A stretch of 64,000 nt of DNA from CAYMLL01 sp964390645 (GTDB lineage Bacteria; Planctomycetota; UBA8108). Location: assembly GCA_964390645.1 (NCBI GenBank), contig CAYMLL010000003.1:1-64000 (forward strand), in the 5' to 3' direction. The notes under the pieces are model-generated. The model was not told where the DNA came from. It was given only the letters and a program-made list of their open reading frames with translations, and did not search any database. Made by a program: the position numbers and the translations under genes. This document shows, in pieces, positions 56,090 to 64,000 of this stretch (positions within the stretch are counted from its first letter, which is position 1; every line of letters starts with the position of its first letter).

Positions 56090-57427
56090 CTATCGCGAGA
56101 GTTCACGCCGCAGAAGATCCAGCGCTCGCAGCGCCGTCTGCGTGCGCACCAGATCGCGGCCGCCCTGAAAGACCTTGCGGTCGGTGATCATGCGACTTTC
56201 CGTCTCGCCGTCACCGGGGGGACACGCGAGCGCGATCCATCCGAGGCCGATCGGCTTTCCTTCGCCGCCGCCGGGGCCGGCGATTCCGGTGACGCCGAGC
56301 CCGTAGTCGGCAGCGAAGATACGTCGCGCGCCGCGGGCCATCTGTTCGGCGACGGGCTCGGAGACCGCGCCGTGGGTGTCGAGGTCGCGGCGGTCGACCC
56401 CGAGCTGCTTCGCCTTCACTTCGTTGCCGTACGCGACGACACCGCCCAGCAGGTACGCCGACGAGCCGGCACAGTCCGTCAGCCTCTTGGCGATCAGGCC
56501 ACCGGTGCAGGACTCGGCGGTCGCCACCGTCCTCTCCTTCCGCAGCAGCAGCTCGTGGACGATGCGTGTGAACGCGATGTCGGCGCCGGTCTCTCCCGCA
56601 GTGGAGCTCTCGGCGGACATCATCGCCGCGTCCTCGCCGAACTCGGCGCTGACCTTCGTGCGAGCGTCGTCGAGCAGAGCGTGGTCATCGGGATCCCGCG
56701 CCACGAACTTCAGGGTCAGCTCCCCGGGCCTGGCGCTGATGCCGTACTCGACCCTCTCGAGGTCGATGCCGAGACTCTGGATCCTCGCCTCCGCCCAGCT
56801 CTCCGGACGTCCGAGGAGCTTCATGCGGAGGATCCTCGGCGGCGTCAGCTCGCAGCGCTCCCGGATGTGCGCCACGATGTGTCTCTCGAACATCGCGCGC
56901 AGCTCCCTCGGCACGCCCGGCATCGAGACGATAAAGCCGCGGTCCGTCTCGACGAGGCTGCCGGGCGCCAGGCCCTCCGGGTTGGGGACGACGATCGACC
57001 CCTCGACGACCTCCGCCTGCTTGTAGAAGTTCGCCGGGATGTCGTGCTCGTGCTTGCCGCGCTGCAGGACGATGCGTCTCATGCGCTCGGCCGAGGGCTC
57101 GTCCCGCACGACCGAGCGTCCATGGGCGGACGCCAGGGCGCCGGCCGTCAGGTCGTCGGCGGTCGGTCCGAGGCCGCCGCTCACGAGGACGAGGTCCGCA
57201 CGTGCCGAGAGCTCGCGAAACGCCGCTTCGAGAGCGCCGTGGTCGTCGGGCAGTGTGCGGATCTCGGTGACGAGGACACCGATCTCCGTCAGCGCGGTCG
57301 CCAGGTAGGAGCCGTTGAGATCCCGTGTCTCGCCGCGCGTCAGCTCGGATCCGGTGAGGCAGATGATCGCGCTGGGTGTCGAGTCTCGCACCGTCGACGC
57401 TCCACTCCGTCTTTTCCAGAGGCGCAC
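56090..57427 (-). CDS. cinA: CinA family nicotinamide-nucleotide amidase / damage-inducible protein
   Basis: About 445 residues in the two-domain CinA layout. The N-terminal MoaB/MogA-like domain shows ICLTGSELTRGETRDLNGSY and VLVSGGLGPTADDLTAGALA. The C-terminal amidase shows TVATAESCTGGLIAKRLTD, where the Ser of SCTGG is catalytic, then LLGGVVAYGNEVKAKQLGV and YGLGVTGIAGPGGGEGKPIG. It recycles NMN to nicotinate mononucleotide. GTG 57427 and GTG 57391 both fit; the family usually begins close to the latter, which I slightly prefer as the true start. Confidence 0.9.
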   Translation of the reverse strand: MRLWKRRSGASTVRDSTPSAIICLTGSELTRGETRDLNGSYLATALTEIGVLVTEIRTLPDDHGALEAAFRELSARADLVLVSGGLGPTADDLTAGALASAHGRSVVRDEPSAERMRRIVLQRGKHEHDIPANFYKQAEVVEGSIVVPNPEGLAPGSLVETDRGFIVSMPGVPRELRAMFERHIVAHIRERCELTPPRILRMKLLGRPESWAEARIQSLGIDLERVEYGISARPGELTLKFVARDPDDHALLDDARTKVSAEFGEDAAMMSAESSTAGETGADIAFTRIVHELLLRKERTVATAESCTGGLIAKRLTDCAGSSAYLLGGVVAYGNEVKAKQLGVDRRDLDTHGAVSEPVAEQMARGARRIFAADYGLGVTGIAGPGGGEGKPIGLGWIALACPPGDGETESRMITDRKVFQGGRDLVRTQTALRALDLLRRELSR

Positions 57428-57464
57428 CGCGAAGCCCGCAGCCTACAACGGCCGCGAGGCGCTG

Positions 57465-58463
57465 TCATCCTTCGACCGCTCGCGTCAGAAAGACCCACGA
57501 GCCGGTGAAGCGCAGGACCCGCGCGATCTTCCTGGAGAGCCTGGGCGGCAGTGGACGCAGGCCGAGCGTTCCGGGGGCGGAGTCGACGATCTCGAAGCCG
57601 CTGCTCTCGAACTGCTCGCGCCAGGCGCGGACGGTCGTGCGACGCAGCTCGTCCCCGACGGAGCGGAACTCGCCGTGGACGCCACGTCCGAGGCGCGGCG
57701 TCGCGGTGACGATGTTGAGCAGGGTCGACAGCAGGTGGCCCGCGACAAACCCGCGCGAGATCGGCACGACGTGGCATGCCAGCCCGCCGGTCTTCATCAC
57801 GCGGTGCAGGGCGCGCAGATCACCGTCCAGATCGGGAAAGTGCTCGACGACATGCGATGTGAAGAGGACATCGATGGACGCCGGACGCAGCGGCAGCCGG
57901 TGCGCGTCGAGGAGCGCGTAGAGGCTGTTTTGCCGCGGCGCGTGGAGCTCGGCGGCGTGCCCGTCGCGGTAGATGTCCGAGCAGATCGCGTTCTCGCAGA
58001 CGGCGTCGTAGAGTGCGGTGTGGTCCCGGAAGCCGACTCCGAGCTCGAGGAGAAATCGACCGCGCTCCTCGAGATGGCGGCGAAAGAGACGGTGCACCAC
58101 CTTCATCTCCTCGTCGCGCAGCAGATGGATGCCCCGACGCCAGTACCCGGGGTCGTCCTTCTCGATCCACCGGATCAGCGGACGGCGCCAGCAGAAGAGT
58201 GTTCGTTCGAGAAATCGCTCGAGGCGACCCCGCGGGCCGTGGGTGTGGACGCGCTCGTCATCGGGGCTCTCGTCGCGGCGTAGTCGTGGGCCATCGAGCA
58301 CCCGGTCGACGAAGGATGGCGTGTCGCCGTTGACGAGCGGCGCGCGCCAGGGGCACGAGCCGCAGGCGAAATCGAAAGGACCTCCCGGTGCCAGGTCGCG
58401 GCCGCAGGCGGGGCAGGCGAGAGCTTCTCGGAAGTCGGTGGGGGCGAGTGTGGTGACGGGCAT
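57465..58463 (-). CDS. Class I SAM-dependent methyltransferase with N-terminal zinc ribbon
   Basis: 332 residues from ATG 58463 (GTG 58499 also possible). CPACGRDL and CGSCPW form a zinc ribbon at the start. The methyltransferase core follows: FLLELGVGFRDHTALYD is the SAM-binding glycine loop, DVLFTSHVVEHFPDLDGDLR is motif post-I/IV, and LHRVMKTGGLACHVVPISRG is typical of methyltransf_11. Substrate unknown. It lies 37 bases upstream of cinA on the same strand. Confidence 0.83.
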   Translation of the reverse strand: MPVTTLAPTDFREALACPACGRDLAPGGPFDFACGSCPWRAPLVNGDTPSFVDRVLDGPRLRRDESPDDERVHTHGPRGRLERFLERTLFCWRRPLIRWIEKDDPGYWRRGIHLLRDEEMKVVHRLFRRHLEERGRFLLELGVGFRDHTALYDAVCENAICSDIYRDGHAAELHAPRQNSLYALLDAHRLPLRPASIDVLFTSHVVEHFPDLDGDLRALHRVMKTGGLACHVVPISRGFVAGHLLSTLLNIVTATPRLGRGVHGEFRSVGDELRRTTVRAWREQFESSGFEIVDSAPGTLGLRPLPPRLSRKIARVLRFTGSWVFLTRAVEG

Positions 58464-58543
58464 GGAGCCGATGGACGGGTCGCGGTTGCCGACACTCACT
58501 CCATCGGTCGGGGCGACGTCATGGCTGCTGGAACATCCTCGGG

Positions 58544-58563
58544 GGCGGTGTTAGGATACCGCC
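58544..58563. promoter_or_regulatory. Inverted repeat in the divergent region before ffh
   Basis: GGCGGT and ACCGCC, 6-base arms around an 8-base loop, lie between the divergent methyltransferase and ffh genes (58500-58672). The loop holds TAGGAT, a possible -10, so it may be an operator-promoter overlap. Evidence is weak. Confidence 0.3.
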
Positions 58564-58672
58564 CTGCTTCCGGTCAGGTCTCCTGGGGACGTTCCGTTAA
58601 CACGCTGGATGTGCGCACGCGCGGTCCGACGATCCGTCCAGGGATAGCGAGGTCGCCTGCAAAGGGAACGAG

Positions 58673-60196
58673 ATGTTCGAGAGTATCACGCGGCGCTTCT
58701 CCGGCATCCTGGGCAACGTCGTTCGCAAGAAGATCTCCGAGAAGAACATCAAGGAGACCCTGCGCGAGATTCGAGTGGCTCTTCTCGAGGCGGACGTCGC
58801 GTTCGAGGTGATCAAGCCCTTCCTCGAGCGCGTCGAGCAGCAGGCTCTCGGCGAGAACGTGCTCCAGGGCGTCGAGCCGGGACAGCAGTTCATCCAGATC
58901 GTCTTCCAGCAGCTCGTCGACTTGATGGGACCGGTCGATCCGTCGATCGACTTCCAGAAGAAGGGCCTCACCGTCATCCTCATGGCGGGGCTCCAGGGAA
59001 GCGGCAAGACGACGACTTGCGGCAAGCTGGCGCTGCTGCTGCGCAAGCAGGACAAGCGCAAGCCGCTGCTCGTCGCTGCGGATCTGCAGCGCCCCGCCGC
59101 CATCGAGCAGCTGAAGACGCTCGGTTCGCAGATCAACATCCCGGTCTACGCCGAGCCTGGCTCCAAGCCGCCCGTCGTCTGTCAGAACGGTCTGCTGGAA
59201 GCCACCAAGCTCGGCTGCGACACGGTCATACTCGATACTGCCGGCCGCCTGCACATCGATGAGGAGATGATGGCCGAGGTGCGGGAGGTGGCGAGCGTCA
59301 CGAGTCCGCACGAGGTGTTTCTCGTCTGCGATGCGATGGTCGGGCAGGACGCCGTCAAGAGCGCTCGCGAGTTCAACGAGCAGCTCGAGCTCACCGGTGT
59401 CATCCTGACGAAACTCGATGGCGACGCGCGCGGCGGTGCGGCGCTGTCGGTCAAGACCGTCACCGGCAAGCCGATCAAGTTCGTCGGCACGGGAGAGAAG
59501 CTCGAGGGCAGCCTCGAGGCGTTCCGCCCGCAGGGGATGGCCGAGCGCATCTTCGGTTTCGGCGACGTGCGTGGCATCGTGGAGAAGGCGCAGGAGCACG
59601 TCGATCAGGAGCAGGCCGCCAAGCTCCAGGACGAGCTGCTCAGGGGCACCTTCACGCTCGAGCACTTCCTGGAGCAGCTGCAGTCCGTCAAGAAGATGGC
59701 CGGTGGAAACCTCAAGGGGCTCCTCGGTATGCTCCCGGGGGTCGGCAGTCAGCTCGACGAGATGGACATCGACGACGACGAGCTCAGGCACATCGAGGGC
59801 ATCATCCGCGCGATGACGCCGAAGGAGCGACGACGTCCGGAGATTCTCAACACCTCGCGGCGCGAGCGCATCTCCCGTGGCAGCGGCCGTGAACGCATGG
59901 AGATCGACGATCTGCTTAAGCAGTTCACCGGCATGAAGAAGGTCATGGACCAGATGACGCGGACGGGGGGCAAGGGGCCGCTCGGGAAGCTCAAGGGGCT
60001 CGCCTCGGCGAAGAAGATGCTGAGCAACCCGCACGAGATGATGCACAAGATGACGGCCGAGATGGGCAAGGAGCTCGACCCGACCCGTCCGAAGGCGCGC
60101 AAGGGCTCGGCCCACACGAAAAAGCACTCGCAGGCGGATCACAAGGCGCGGCGCAAGAAGGAGCGGCAGAACCGGCGCAAGAGCCGACGGCGGTGA
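58673..60196 (+). CDS. ffh: Signal recognition particle protein Ffh
   Basis: 507 residues, full length plus a tail. The N domain (residues 1-90) is followed by the GTPase with GLQGSGKTTTCGKLALLL (G1), DTAGRLHIDE, GVILTKLDGDARGGAAL and GKPIKFVGTGEK. The M domain (about 320-450) has methionine-rich helices (FTGMKKVMDQM), and a long Lys/Arg-rich tail follows (KKHSQADHKARRKKERQNRR). It binds signal sequences on ribosomes with SRP RNA and delivers them to FtsY; the SRP RNA gene is not in the window. AAGGGA precedes the ATG. The basic tail, about 40 residues beyond the usual end, is a lineage feature. Confidence 0.97.
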   Translation: MFESITRRFSGILGNVVRKKISEKNIKETLREIRVALLEADVAFEVIKPFLERVEQQALGENVLQGVEPGQQFIQIVFQQLVDLMGPVDPSIDFQKKGLTVILMAGLQGSGKTTTCGKLALLLRKQDKRKPLLVAADLQRPAAIEQLKTLGSQINIPVYAEPGSKPPVVCQNGLLEATKLGCDTVILDTAGRLHIDEEMMAEVREVASVTSPHEVFLVCDAMVGQDAVKSAREFNEQLELTGVILTKLDGDARGGAALSVKTVTGKPIKFVGTGEKLEGSLEAFRPQGMAERIFGFGDVRGIVEKAQEHVDQEQAAKLQDELLRGTFTLEHFLEQLQSVKKMAGGNLKGLLGMLPGVGSQLDEMDIDDDELRHIEGIIRAMTPKERRRPEILNTSRRERISRGSGRERMEIDDLLKQFTGMKKVMDQMTRTGGKGPLGKLKGLASAKKMLSNPHEMMHKMTAEMGKELDPTRPKARKGSAHTKKHSQADHKARRKKERQNRRKSRRR

Positions 60197-60276
60197 GCTC
60201 GGGGCCCCCGGCCGGGGCTTGTCCGATCTGCCGTGCGCGACAGAGTTTGGGGGATCGTGCCGGAGCGTCAATTCCC

Positions 60277-60304
60277 TTGATGTGCCGGTTCAATCTGGGA
60301 TAAT
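60277..60304 (+). promoter_or_regulatory. Predicted sigma70-type promoter for the rpsP-trmD-rplS run
   Basis: TTGATG (60277-60282) and GATAAT (60299-60304), 16 bases apart, about 125 bases before rpsP. A TCCCCG...CGGGGA hairpin (60317-60337) follows in the leader and could be a ribosomal-protein regulatory site; unproven. Confidence 0.5.
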
Positions 60305-60430
60305 TGCCGCTCTTTTTCCCCGGGAGGTCCTCGGGGACGACGAGCAACGATAGAAGAATCAAGGACTTACGGATCCGCTGCAGCGGGCGCAGGGCGATCT
60401 CACAGGAGCCTCCGCGAGGAGGAGTGTCTC

Positions 60431-60763
60431 ATGGCCGTGAAGATGCGGCTTCGGCGAATGGGGAAGCGAAACCGGCCGTTCTACCGGATTTGCGTCATCG
60501 AGGGTGGTCGGGCGCGCGATGCGAAGTACATCGAGAGCCTCGGTCACTACAACCCGTATGTCGAAGACGACCACAGGAAGGTGTCGCTGAACACCGAGCG
60601 CGCGGCTTACTGGCTCAGCGTCGGTGCCCAGCCCTCGGAGACCGTCCGCAGCTTCTTGCGCAACGCGAAGGTGACCGGCCTCGCGCAACCGAAGAAGAGC
60701 CGCAGCCGCCGCCGCAAGAGGAGGCCGGCGGGTGTCGCGAAGAAACCCGCGGCGAAGGAATAG
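60431..60763 (+). CDS. rpsP: 30S ribosomal protein S16
   Basis: 110 residues. MAVKMRLRRMGKRNRPFYRI, then VIEGGRARDAKYIESLGHYN and AAYWLSVGAQPSETV are the conserved S16 sequence. An AGGAGGAG ribosome binding site lies 6 bases upstream. The C-terminal tail (KKSRSRRRKRRPAGVAKKPA) is basic and ends at a TAG, after which the same frame stays open with similar composition (see findings). It is a core 30S subunit protein. Confidence 0.97.
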   Translation: MAVKMRLRRMGKRNRPFYRICVIEGGRARDAKYIESLGHYNPYVEDDHRKVSLNTERAAYWLSVGAQPSETVRSFLRNAKVTGLAQPKKSRSRRRKRRPAGVAKKPAAKE

Positions 60764-60911
60764 CCGGCGAGAGAACCGTCCGCGAAGAAACCGGCATCGG
60801 TGTCGAAGAGAACCGGCGCCGAAGAGAACCGTCAAGGCTTGATTCCACAGGCCATCTCCACCACCGCTGTGTGCGGGCCGGTGCATTCCGGTGAACGCTA
60901 CAGTAGAGCTC

Positions 60912-61697
60912 ATGGCTCCCTCGACTCCTCTGCAGTTCGATATCATCACGATCTTCCCCGGCATGTTCGCCGAGGTCGTGGGAGAGAGCATCGTCGGGCG
61001 GGCGGTGGACTCTGCCCTGGTGGAGATCCGCTTCACCGACCTGCGCGACTTCACGACGGACAGGCACCGCAGTATTGACGATCGTCCCTACGGTGGCGGA
61101 CCGGGCATGGTCTTCAAGCCCGAGCCCGTCTTCGATGCGGTCGACCACGTGCTGGGCGATCCGGCCTCCAGGGGCAAGCGCACTCGCAAGGTGATCCTGA
61201 CGCCTCAAGGCCGTCGGCTCGATCAGCCTTTTCTGCACGAGCTGGCGGAGGTCGAGCGTATCGTTCTTCTCTGCGGCCATTACGAGGGCTTCGACGAGAG
61301 GATCTTTCAGGGGCTCGACTTCGAGCCGGTCTCGATCGGCGACTACGTGCTGTCGGGAGGAGAGCTTCCGGCGATGGTGATCCTCGACGGCGTCGCACGG
61401 TTGATACCGGGTGCGCTCGGTCACCCTCAATCGTCGGTCCGCGAATCATTCGAGAACGGTCTCCTCGACCATCCTCACTACACCCGACCGTTGGAATACC
61501 GAGGAATGTCGGTCCCGGAGGTTCTCCGTTCCGGCAACCATGCGGAGATCGAGCGCTGGCGGCGTCGTCAGGCTCGAGATCGGACCCGCGAGCGCCGCAG
61601 CGACCTGGATGGATGCGGGGAAGAGGCCGGATGCGGGGAAGAGGCCGGATGCGGGGAAGAGGTCAGGGAACAGGAAGCCGCCGCAAGGAGGAACTAG
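60912..61697 (+). CDS. trmD: tRNA (guanine-37-N1)-methyltransferase
   Basis: 261 residues from ATG 60912 (GTG 60891 also possible). FDIITIFPGMFAEVVGESIV, RPYGGGPGMVFKPEPVF, LCGHYEGFDERIF and SIGDYVLSGGELPAMVILDG are the trefoil-knot SAM-binding and catalytic motifs. It methylates G37 of tRNA and prevents frameshifting. The last 40 residues are unlike other TrmD and include a six-residue repeat made by an 18-base tandem repeat. Follows rpsP directly; rimM, usual between them, is absent. Confidence 0.97.
   Translation: MAPSTPLQFDIITIFPGMFAEVVGESIVGRAVDSALVEIRFTDLRDFTTDRHRSIDDRPYGGGPGMVFKPEPVFDAVDHVLGDPASRGKRTRKVILTPQGRRLDQPFLHELAEVERIVLLCGHYEGFDERIFQGLDFEPVSIGDYVLSGGELPAMVILDGVARLIPGALGHPQSSVRESFENGLLDHPHYTRPLEYRGMSVPEVLRSGNHAEIERWRRRQARDRTRERRSDLDGCGEEAGCGEEAGCGEEVREQEAAARRN
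61611..61664. repeat. Tandem repeat of 18 bases at the 3' end of trmD
   Basis: Three copies of an 18-base unit beginning GGATGCGGGGAAGAGGCC (the third differs at one base), coding Gly-Cys-Gly-Glu-Glu-Ala repeats. Slippage would lengthen or shorten the tail in steps of six residues. Confidence 0.9.
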
Positions 61698-61701
61698 CGC
61701 C

Positions 61702-62235
61702 ATGGCGAACCTCATCGACGCTCTTGAGGCCGAGTTCGCGAGAGAGAAGGCCCTGCCGTCGTTTCAGGTCGGAGACACCGTCGACGTGCACGTGCGGATC
61801 CAGGAAGGCGAGAAGTCGCGCGTCCAGATCTTCAACGGGACGGTGATCAAGATTCAGGGTGGCGATGGACTGCGCGCGACCTTCACCGTGCGCCGCATCG
61901 TCGCCAGCGAGGGAGTCGAGCGCACCTTTCCGCGCCATTCGCCCATCGTCCAGGACGTGCAGGTGACGCGCAAGGGCAAGGTTCGCCGCTCGCGGCTCTT
62001 CTACCTTCGCGATCGGGTCGGAAAGGCCACGAAGGTCAAGGAGCGTCGCGACGACGCGAGGCCGACCGCGGCGCCGAAGGGCAAGAAGCAGCGCCGCAGG
62101 GCGCGCCAGGAGGCCAAGACCGTCGCGGCAGAGGCTGCTGCGGCGGAGGCTGCTGCCGCAGAGGCTGCCGCTGCAGAGGCTGCGGCGGAGGCCGCATCCA
62201 CCGACACCTCCGAGGCAGCAGCGGCCGTCACCTGA
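61702..62235 (+). CDS. rplS: 50S ribosomal protein L19 with long alanine-rich tail
   Basis: 177 residues; L19 is normally 115-120. The conserved part spans residues 1-113 (FQVGDTVDVHVRIQEGEKSR, VQIFNGTVIKIQGGDGLRAT, RKGKVRRSRLFYLRDRVGKA). The rest is a basic stretch then an Ala/Glu tail coded by a 15-base repeat. ATG 61702 is 4 bases after the trmD stop with AAGGAGG upstream, so the frame that continues from 61411 is not used. L19 lies at the 30S-50S interface. Confidence 0.96.
   Translation: MANLIDALEAEFAREKALPSFQVGDTVDVHVRIQEGEKSRVQIFNGTVIKIQGGDGLRATFTVRRIVASEGVERTFPRHSPIVQDVQVTRKGKVRRSRLFYLRDRVGKATKVKERRDDARPTAAPKGKKQRRRARQEAKTVAAEAAAAEAAAAEAAAAEAAAEAASTDTSEAAAAVT
62128..62187. repeat. 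Tandem repeat of 15 bases in the L19 tail
   Basis: Four copies of a 15-base unit like GCAGAGGCTGCTGCC (one to three differences between copies), coding Ala-Glu-Ala-Ala-Ala. The tail is probably an extended helix. Confidence 0.85.
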
Positions 62236-62243
62236 TTCCGCCG

Positions 62244-62636
62244 GTGGGTTCGTCGCACCGACGCATCGGTCGGCGCGGTGAGCGTGTCGCGGCGCGCTTT
62301 CTCCGTCACCGGGGCCTGCGAGTTCTCGCCAGCAACGTCCGTGCGGGCGGTGGGGAGATCGACCTCGTCGCGATCGAGGGCGAGACGCTCGTCTTCGTCG
62401 AGGTCAAGTCCCGGACCGCGGCGAGTTGGCGGGAAGGATTCGAGAAGATCGACGGCAGGAAGCGGCGCGCCCTTCGCAAGGCCTGTCGCGCGTATCTTCG
62501 CTCGACGACCGGTGATGTGGAGCACTTCCGGATCGACGGCGTCGTCGTCGAGCTCGAGCCCGGTCTCTTCCGGCTGCGCGTCAGGGGCGTGGAATGGGAG
62601 CGCGGGCTCTTCCGGCTCGATCCGCACGACGTATGA
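62244..62636 (+). CDS. UPF0102 (YraN-like) putative endonuclease
   Basis: 130 residues from GTG 62244, 8 bases after rplS. GGGEIDLVAIEGETLVFVEV and KSRT form the E-x-D-L...EVK nuclease-fold signature of the YraN family, which resembles Holliday-junction resolvases. The usual neighbours in other genomes (rplS, rnhB, rnc) match the context here, minus rnhB. Function is poorly known. Confidence 0.88.
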   Translation: MGSSHRRIGRRGERVAARFLRHRGLRVLASNVRAGGGEIDLVAIEGETLVFVEVKSRTAASWREGFEKIDGRKRRALRKACRAYLRSTTGDVEHFRIDGVVVELEPGLFRLRVRGVEWERGLFRLDPHDV

Positions 62637-62874
62637 GCGGGTGAAATCCGCAAGGATCTGCGTTAGCTTACCGATACGCGAACAGACGGACCTCGAGGTC
62701 GAGAAGAACGGGTCTCGGTGTGCCCGGCGGCTCTTCGACACCCGTTCTTCCAGCCCTCGTCGCTCGTCTCGACCGTGGTTCCTGGCACGTCGACGGCTTC
62801 CCGGAACGCCCTGGTTTTCCGGTCGCCGTCTTCCGGCGTGTGTCCCGCGATCGAGTCCACCGGAGCGGCTCTGC

Positions 62875-63627
62875 ATGCAAGACATTCTGGATTCTTTCGA
62901 TGGTCGGCCGCCCGACGAGGCGGAGCTGAGAAATCTTCGTGAGTGCGAGCGCAAGGTGCAGTACGGGTTCTCCGAACTGCGCCTGCTGTACGAGGCGTTG
63001 ACGCACTCGTCGGTCAAGGCGATCGACAAGCCTTCGAACGAGCGGCTCGAGTTTCTCGGTGACTCGGTGCTCGGTCTCGTGATGACCGAGTTCCTCTACA
63101 ACTTCTTCGAGGAGCACGACGAGGGAGAGCTCACCCAGATCAAGTCGGTTGTCGTGTCGACGACGATCCTCGCCGCGGAGAGTGAACGACTCGGGTTGGG
63201 TGATCACTACAACGTCGGCAAGGGCGTCACGAGGCGCAGGAAGCTGCCGAGCTCGCTGCTGGCGAACGTCTTCGAGGCGGTTGTCGCGGCGATCTACAAG
63301 GACGGGGGGCTCGAGATGGCCCGCCGCTTCATCCTGCGCAACATCTACCACCAGGTGCTCAACGTCGTCGAGAACTCGCACCATCGCAACTACAAGTCGC
63401 TGCTGCAGCAGTGGGCGCAGAAGGAGCTGAACGTCACTCCGACCTACAGCGTGCTGTCGGAGAGGGGGCCGGATCACATCAAGTCCTTCGAGGTCGTGGC
63501 GGTCGTGGGTGACCACAAGTACGCTGTCGGCACGGGACGCTCGAAGAAGGAGGCCGAGCAAGCTTCCGCGCGCGAGACGCTGGCGCTGCTGGCGGTCAAC
63601 GATGAGGAGGGGCCGGAGCGGTTGTGA
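62875..63627 (+). CDS. rnc: Ribonuclease III
   Basis: 250 residues from ATG 62875. NERLEFLGDSVLGLVMTEFL is the catalytic nuclease signature with its acidic metal ligands, and GELTQIKSVVVSTTILA and LLANVFEAVVAAIYKDGG follow. The C-terminal double-stranded-RNA-binding domain is NYKSLLQQWAQKELNVTPTY to KKEAEQASARETLALL. It processes rRNA precursors. Upstream, 62637-62874 holds no gene I recognise. The stop overlaps the mfd start. Confidence 0.96.
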   Translation: MQDILDSFDGRPPDEAELRNLRECERKVQYGFSELRLLYEALTHSSVKAIDKPSNERLEFLGDSVLGLVMTEFLYNFFEEHDEGELTQIKSVVVSTTILAAESERLGLGDHYNVGKGVTRRRKLPSSLLANVFEAVVAAIYKDGGLEMARRFILRNIYHQVLNVVENSHHRNYKSLLQQWAQKELNVTPTYSVLSERGPDHIKSFEVVAVVGDHKYAVGTGRSKKEAEQASARETLALLAVNDEEGPERL

Positions 63628-64000
63628 CCGATCACCTCCTCGACGAGTACTCGCAGTGTGACGTGGTGCGACACGCCGATGAGCTGCTGGTCGGCCGCTG
63701 CGGGGTGCTCGGCGGATTCTGTGGGGGGTCGCTGTCGTTCTTCCTGAGCGCCTGGGCGAAGCGGTCGCGCGCCAGGCGATCGCCGGCCGCCTTCGTGCTG
63801 GTGACGGGCTCTCAGGAAGAAGCCGACGAGATCACCGAGGAGCTCGAGACCTTCGCTCCGGGGCAAGTGCGGACCTTTCCAGCGTGGGAGTCGCTGTTTC
63901 TCGCGGACTCCAAGCCCGATCCGGAGATCCGCCGCGGTCGGCTCTCCGTGCTCGACGCGCTCTCGCGTGGACGAACGGAAGACGTCTTCATCGTCGCGCC
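63624..64000 (+). CDS. mfd: Transcription-repair coupling factor Mfd, 3' part beyond the window
   Basis: About 125 residues from a GTG that overlaps the rnc stop (GTGA); the frame is open to the last base. FVLVTGSQEEADEITEELET, FPAWESLFLADSKPDPEI and RRGRLSVLDALSRG are the N-terminal UvrB-like domain of Mfd. The full protein, about 1,150 residues, displaces stalled RNA polymerase and recruits UvrA. A UvrB identity is less likely because of the missing Walker A in this region. Confidence 0.85.
   Translation, partial: MTDHLLDEYSQCDVVRHADELLVGRCGVLGGFCGGSLSFFLSAWAKRSRARRSPAAFVLVTGSQEEADEITEELETFAPGQVRTFPAWESLFLADSKPDPEIRRGRLSVLDALSRGRTEDVFIVA

Noticed and set aside
60204..60218. GC-rich inverted repeat after ffh as a terminator
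   Set aside because: Short stem (GCCCC/GGGGC) and only two T after it; not distinguishable from background in this composition.

Overview
This is a GC-rich chromosome fragment from a Gram-negative bacterium, almost certainly a member of the Planctomycetota and probably an uncultured one, since a 41-base run of N interrupts it. The phylum call rests on the gene families: DUF1549/DUF1553 and DUF1501 partners, PVC-type c-type cytochrome dehydrogenases, a sulfatase, and many secreted proteins with dockerin-like EF-hand pairs, CHRD domains or PPC domains. No tRNA, rRNA, CRISPR array, transposase or prophage was recognised. The 5' end cuts a TPR protein and the 3' end cuts mfd.

Layout. 1-6.2 kb: a translationally coupled run of TPR protein, small membrane-anchored protein and cytochrome-linked dehydrogenase. 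6.2-10.1 kb: Ldh-type oxidoreductase, ABC-F ATPase and a secreted esterase-like hydrolase. 10.2-15.8 kb: one giant secreted protein joining a ceramidase domain, two LamG domains, a dehydrogenase propeller, HEAT repeats and cytochrome c. 15.9-19.8 kb: a minus-strand run of alcohol dehydrogenase, OPA-type MFS permease and sulfatase (5' end in the gap), with a decayed Gfo/Idh/MocA gene just upstream. 20.5-30.4 kb: minus-strand genes for a secreted hypothetical, a TIM-barrel/PQQ-propeller/cytochrome fusion, a CNNM/CorC transporter and the DUF1549/DUF1501 pair. 30.7-37.3 kb: a DUF3352-like/pilin-like hybrid, then a Pup-ligase-family enzyme preceded by a 63-residue ORF that looks like a ubiquitin-like modifier, then an OB-fold membrane protein. 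37.3-56.0 kb: an AhpD-like protein, a radical SAM protein and a set of large secreted dockerin, CHRD, PPC and propeller proteins, with aat among them. 56.1-64.0 kb: housekeeping genes cinA, methyltransferase, ffh, rpsP, trmD, rplS, yraN-like, rnc and mfd.

How the genes work together. The extracytoplasmic genes form a planctomycete degradative and electron-transfer repertoire: five proteins carry a CxxCH haem motif and several carry propellers or sugar-binding folds. The most interesting locus is 33.2-35.5 kb. There a PafA/Dop-like enzyme carries about 100 extra residues rich in predicted membrane helices, and the gene before it encodes a lysine-free, disordered-looking 63-residue peptide ending in Gly-Ala-Glu behind a very strong ribosome binding site. 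This resembles a Pup/UBact conjugation system, possibly acting at the membrane. No proteasome or ATPase ring gene lies in the window. The 3' housekeeping block keeps the common rpsP-trmD-rplS order but lacks rimM. It also shows short tandem repeats and tail changes at the 3' ends of its ribosomal and tRNA-modification genes.
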